Positions 61,369 through 64,000 of a stretch of 64,000 nucleotides of DNA are shown in pieces (position 1 is the stretch's first letter; each line of letters opens with the position of its first letter). A program made the translations under genes and the position numbers. Origin of the DNA: Salinimicrobium profundisediminis (GTDB lineage: Bacteria; Bacteroidota; Bacteroidia; Flavobacteriales; Flavobacteriaceae); NCBI RefSeq assembly GCF_026241755.1, contig NZ_JAPJDA010000002.1:124001-188000 (forward strand). The letters run 5' to 3'. The notes under the pieces are model-generated. The model saw only the letters and a program-made list of their open reading frames with translations. It ran no database searches and had not been told where the DNA came from.

Positions 61369-63777
61369 CTAGAAGGAGTACTGCAGGGCGAGGATCAGGT
61401 TCCTGCCGGCAGCCGCCACTCCCGATGAGTACGTGCGGTAGCGTTGATCGGTAATGTTTTCAAGGCTGGCAGTGACCAGCCACATTTTCCCTGCCTGGTA
61501 TTGAGAACTAAAGTTAAGTGTATACCATTCAGGAGAATAAGGATCCCCGTTTTCATCTATGGCATACAGGTAGTCTTTGTCCCTTTCTGAAGGCGCCAGC
61601 TCATCGGCACTAATCTCTCCATTGTACTCGCTAAAAAGGTCAAACCTAAGCCTGTCTTTCTCCCAAACCAGGTGTGCATTTCCAAAAAGAGGTGCTGCAT
61701 GCCGCAAAGGTGCTGTTGTACCATCATCCTGCTCTTCCTCTCCTTCAGTAATACTTAATTGCGCCTTTAACTTCAGTTGTTCGCTAAACCTGATTTTTGC
61801 CCCGGCCTCGAATCCATACACATGCGCACGAGCCGCATTCTGAATAGCCTGCACCCTACTGGGCTCGCCGTGGTATTCAATTGTAGTTTCACCATTGAGG
61901 TCAAAATCCCGCCGCACCAAAGCATCCTCCAAAAGTGTGTAGTAGCCGGCAAGATCGAACTTTACCACATTATCAAAGTTCAACGCAAGCCCCAGCTCTG
62001 CGTTATAGGCTTTTTCGGGCTCAAGATCGGGATTGGGCACTACCACAAGGCCCGGAGCCGAATCGAAGATCTTCCCTACATCATCTATATTAGGCGATCT
62101 AAAGCCGGTAGAAAGGTTGAATTGCCATCCAAAAATGTCATTTTGCTGCCAGTTTAATCCGGCACTTCCCGTTAAAGCGCCAGTTCGTAAATTGGCATCT
62201 GAAAATGGAAAATCGTAAATATCCTCATCAAAAACAGCGTCTAAAAGAATGTAATTATATCTGGCCCCGGTTTGCAACGTAAGGGAAGGATCAATTTCCC
62301 ACTGCAAATTACCATAGGCAGCCAAAGATTGCCAGGTGGCATCATCGGGATACCTCGAAGTGCCGGCAGACCACTCTCCGGTGATGATGTTCTTTTCACT
62401 CCCTTTAGACCCTACTTTGTTGTACACATATTCTGCTCCGTAAGAAAGTGTGGTAAGGTGGAAGTTCTTTTCAAAATCAAGGTTAAGAGAATAAGCATCG
62501 ACTTCTTCCTGCGTATGATAAAAGATGTCATCTCCAAAAGCACGGTCATTACGGCTCTCTTCAAAATTTTGGTATGCTGCAGTCAATTTTGCTTCATTAT
62601 AAATTTTTCCATTCCCGACTTTATTAAGCTGAAAATTAGTTTGCAGCCATTCCTGTGGGCCATAATACCATTCGGCAGCTCTTAAAACTCCATTCTTTTT
62701 ACGGTAAAGCCGGTCGTAACGCGGATAATCGGTAGTAGTTGAATAGATCATTCCGAGGGAAAAATTGTATTCTTCATTGGGTTTGAATCTTATTTTCTGA
62801 AGTAGATTGAGCTGCTCATATCCCGTAGGTTTTTGCACCTGCGGATTGTCATTTTCTACCATCACATCCTGCCCGTTTCGCCTCACCACATAGTTGGGAC
62901 GCAAATATTCTTCGGGCCCGTGGCTTCCCATGCGCATATTTCCAAAATCTGAATAAGAAGCACTGCTTAAGAATGCCCATTCCTTTAGACCGTAAGACAA
63001 ATTGAGATGCCCGGTTTTCTCATTATTGGCAGTAGCATACCGGCTGTAAGCGCGGCCGGAAAGATTTCCTCCTTTTGCCACCGAAAAAGCAGGAGAAAGG
63101 GTGAGAAAATTGATCACGCCACCAATAGCGTCGCTCCCAAAAACTAAAGATCCGGGGCCGGGAACAACTTCGGTCCTTTCAACCGAAAGAGGATCTATAG
63201 AGATCACGTTCTGCACATTACCACCCCTAAAAATGGCAGTATTCATACGAACCCCATCTACAGTGATCAACAACCTATTGGTTGCAAATCCCCTAATCAT
63301 GGGGCTCCCACCACCTAACTGACTCTTTTGAACATATACCTGCCCGGTACTCTCCAGTAGATCGGCTGAAGTTTGAGGTGCCGCGGTAAGTATATCTTTC
63401 CGGTTAATGGTGATGACCTTTTGGGGGACCATGTTTCGGTTCTGCTCAAATTTTGAGACCGAAAGCACTACTTCTGAAAGTTCATTTTTAGTAGATGCCA
63501 AATATACTTTTCCTTTCTTCTGAAGGATTTGCCGTTTGGTCGCATGAAAATCTGAATGCGAAACATGCCTGAAGAAGATGACTTCATTAGAAGAAAAACC
63601 TGAAATATTGGCCTCCCCGTTAAAACCAGTAAGAAGGTTTTTCGACTTATCCTTATTAAAAACTGCAACATTGAAAACAGGCTCTCCTGTTTCTTTATCA
63701 AGCACCGTAATTTCCTGAGCTGAACAAACAGAAAAAAGCAGGAAAAACAGGGCTAAACCAGAGTAAAGTCTCATCAT
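61369..63777 (-). CDS. TonB-dependent receptor, heme/siderophore type
   Basis: A 802-aa outer-membrane transporter with signal peptide (LALFFLLFSVCSAQ), a short carboxypeptidase-regulatory-like domain (ITVLDKETGEPVFNVAVFN), a TonB-box region, a plug of the hemoglobin/transferrin/lactoferrin-receptor kind (SADLLESTGQVYVQKSQLGGGSPMIRGFATNRLL; GPGSLVFGSDAIGGVINFLT) and a barrel with conserved FRSPNIDDVGKIFDS and the last strand AAAGRNLILALQYSF. It probably imports heme or an iron chelate. It is translationally coupled to recO upstream by an ATGA overlap. Confidence 0.93.
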   Translation of the reverse strand: MMRLYSGLALFFLLFSVCSAQEITVLDKETGEPVFNVAVFNKDKSKNLLTGFNGEANISGFSSNEVIFFRHVSHSDFHATKRQILQKKGKVYLASTKNELSEVVLSVSKFEQNRNMVPQKVITINRKDILTAAPQTSADLLESTGQVYVQKSQLGGGSPMIRGFATNRLLITVDGVRMNTAIFRGGNVQNVISIDPLSVERTEVVPGPGSLVFGSDAIGGVINFLTLSPAFSVAKGGNLSGRAYSRYATANNEKTGHLNLSYGLKEWAFLSSASYSDFGNMRMGSHGPEEYLRPNYVVRRNGQDVMVENDNPQVQKPTGYEQLNLLQKIRFKPNEEYNFSLGMIYSTTTDYPRYDRLYRKKNGVLRAAEWYYGPQEWLQTNFQLNKVGNGKIYNEAKLTAAYQNFEESRNDRAFGDDIFYHTQEEVDAYSLNLDFEKNFHLTTLSYGAEYVYNKVGSKGSEKNIITGEWSAGTSRYPDDATWQSLAAYGNLQWEIDPSLTLQTGARYNYILLDAVFDEDIYDFPFSDANLRTGALTGSAGLNWQQNDIFGWQFNLSTGFRSPNIDDVGKIFDSAPGLVVVPNPDLEPEKAYNAELGLALNFDNVVKFDLAGYYTLLEDALVRRDFDLNGETTIEYHGEPSRVQAIQNAARAHVYGFEAGAKIRFSEQLKLKAQLSITEGEEEQDDGTTAPLRHAAPLFGNAHLVWEKDRLRFDLFSEYNGEISADELAPSERDKDYLYAIDENGDPYSPEWYTLNFSSQYQAGKMWLVTASLENITDQRYRTYSSGVAAAGRNLILALQYSF
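62132..62144. repeat. AAAATGNCATTTT palindrome, copy 13 (N=T)
   Basis: Inside the TonB receptor gene (WQQNDIFGWQF). Confidence 0.6.
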
Positions 63778-64000
63778 GAATTATAGATTTCATTCATTAC
63801 CGCAAGAGACTTTGGCTTGTGAAAACCCTGAAGGTGAATTTCATAATATTTCAAAAGCATTAAAAGAAATCCCGAACGGGTGGTTTGGTTAAGTTTAATG
63901 GCAGAAAGCGCATCAAAGTCTGTGCCTAACAGGCGCTGTAGAAGTACCACGTTTTCATCATTTATGCAATCTGGATTAGTCTCCACATCCTGAAAAGTAC
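63774..64000 (-). CDS. recO: DNA repair protein RecO, 3' end (partial)
   Basis: The last 75 residues of a gene that continues past the window edge (the frame remains open to 64000). The ending FLLMLLKYYEIHLQGFHKPKSLAVMNEIYN matches the C-terminal helix region of Bacteroidota RecO, which loads RecA onto SSB-coated single-stranded DNA with RecR. Identification rests on this C-terminal pattern only. Its TGA stop overlaps the first ATG of the TonB receptor gene. Confidence 0.75.
   Translation of the reverse strand, partial: TFQDVETNPDCINDENVVLLQRLLGTDFDALSAIKLNQTTRSGFLLMLLKYYEIHLQGFHKPKSLAVMNEIYNS

Noticed and set aside
1-64000. tRNA or rRNA genes, prophage, or IS element with transposase and terminal repeats
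   Set aside because: No T-arm or cloverleaf patterns, rRNA-like sequence, phage genes or paired inverted repeats around a transposase were seen; RAYT is the only transposase-like gene.

Overview
The window is chromosomal DNA from a member of the Bacteroidota, most likely a marine or salt-adapted Flavobacteriaceae (Gramella/Salinimicrobium-like; genus not provable from this sequence). Support comes from three TonB-dependent receptors with carboxypeptidase-regulatory N-termini, Flavobacteriia-type lipoproteins (Cys followed by Asp/Glu), TAnnTTTG -7 promoter boxes with few Shine-Dalgarno sites, a eukaryote-like (type 2) isoleucyl-tRNA synthetase, and moderate GC. No rRNA, tRNA, CRISPR array, prophage or classical insertion sequence was seen.

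Layout. 1-8.9 kb: a Rieske/FAD oxidoreductase, a secreted carboxypeptidase-regulatory-domain protein, an M13 metallopeptidase, a REP-associated tyrosine transposase (RAYT) amid stacked palindromes, a DUF1697 protein and an MFS transporter. 8.9-19.9 kb is unusually rich in repeats: a purine tract, two REP-like palindrome families, GGTGCTT heptamers, four ~135-bp direct repeats, and a composite hairpin repeat on both sides of a small GIY-YIG nuclease gene. Among them lie an epimerase, a membrane M28 peptidase, CBS and GNAT proteins, a small orphan ABC cluster, two tandem ssb genes and a histone-deacetylase-like hydrolase. 19.9-28 kb: metG, yraN, DUF421 and DUF389 membrane proteins, a frameshifted cation:proton antiporter and an FAD oxidoreductase. 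28-39.5 kb: two TonB receptor loci placed back to back, each next to a predicted exported nuclease and surface lipoproteins; I read this as a possible extracellular nucleic-acid scavenging region. 39.6-51 kb (nearly all minus strand): pgi, an M23 endopeptidase, tryptophan 2,3-dioxygenase, DUF3108, the tyrosine-catabolic pair hpd and hmgA, a patatin with an outer-membrane barrel, and uvrC. 51.3-56.1 kb (plus strand): a RimB-like protease, RimK and an aspartoacylase-family hydrolase in a tight run, then 5-formyl-THF cyclo-ligase and a PAS histidine kinase with a response regulator. 56.1-64 kb (minus strand): lspA, a DUF4097-like protein, a DksA-like protein, ileS, a heme/siderophore-type TonB receptor and the 3' end of recO.

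The most unexpected signal is a 13-bp palindrome, AAAATGNCATTTT, seen 13 times exactly (plus many near copies) in both intergenic and coding DNA, far above what base composition predicts. Next are the RAYT gene that carries its own palindromes inside its coding linker, the GIY-YIG gene bracketed by composite hairpin repeats (one of which supplies the stop codon of metG), the double nuclease/TonB region, and an IleRS whose HIGH motif is in the swapped GxHH form. All counts and coordinates were made by eye.
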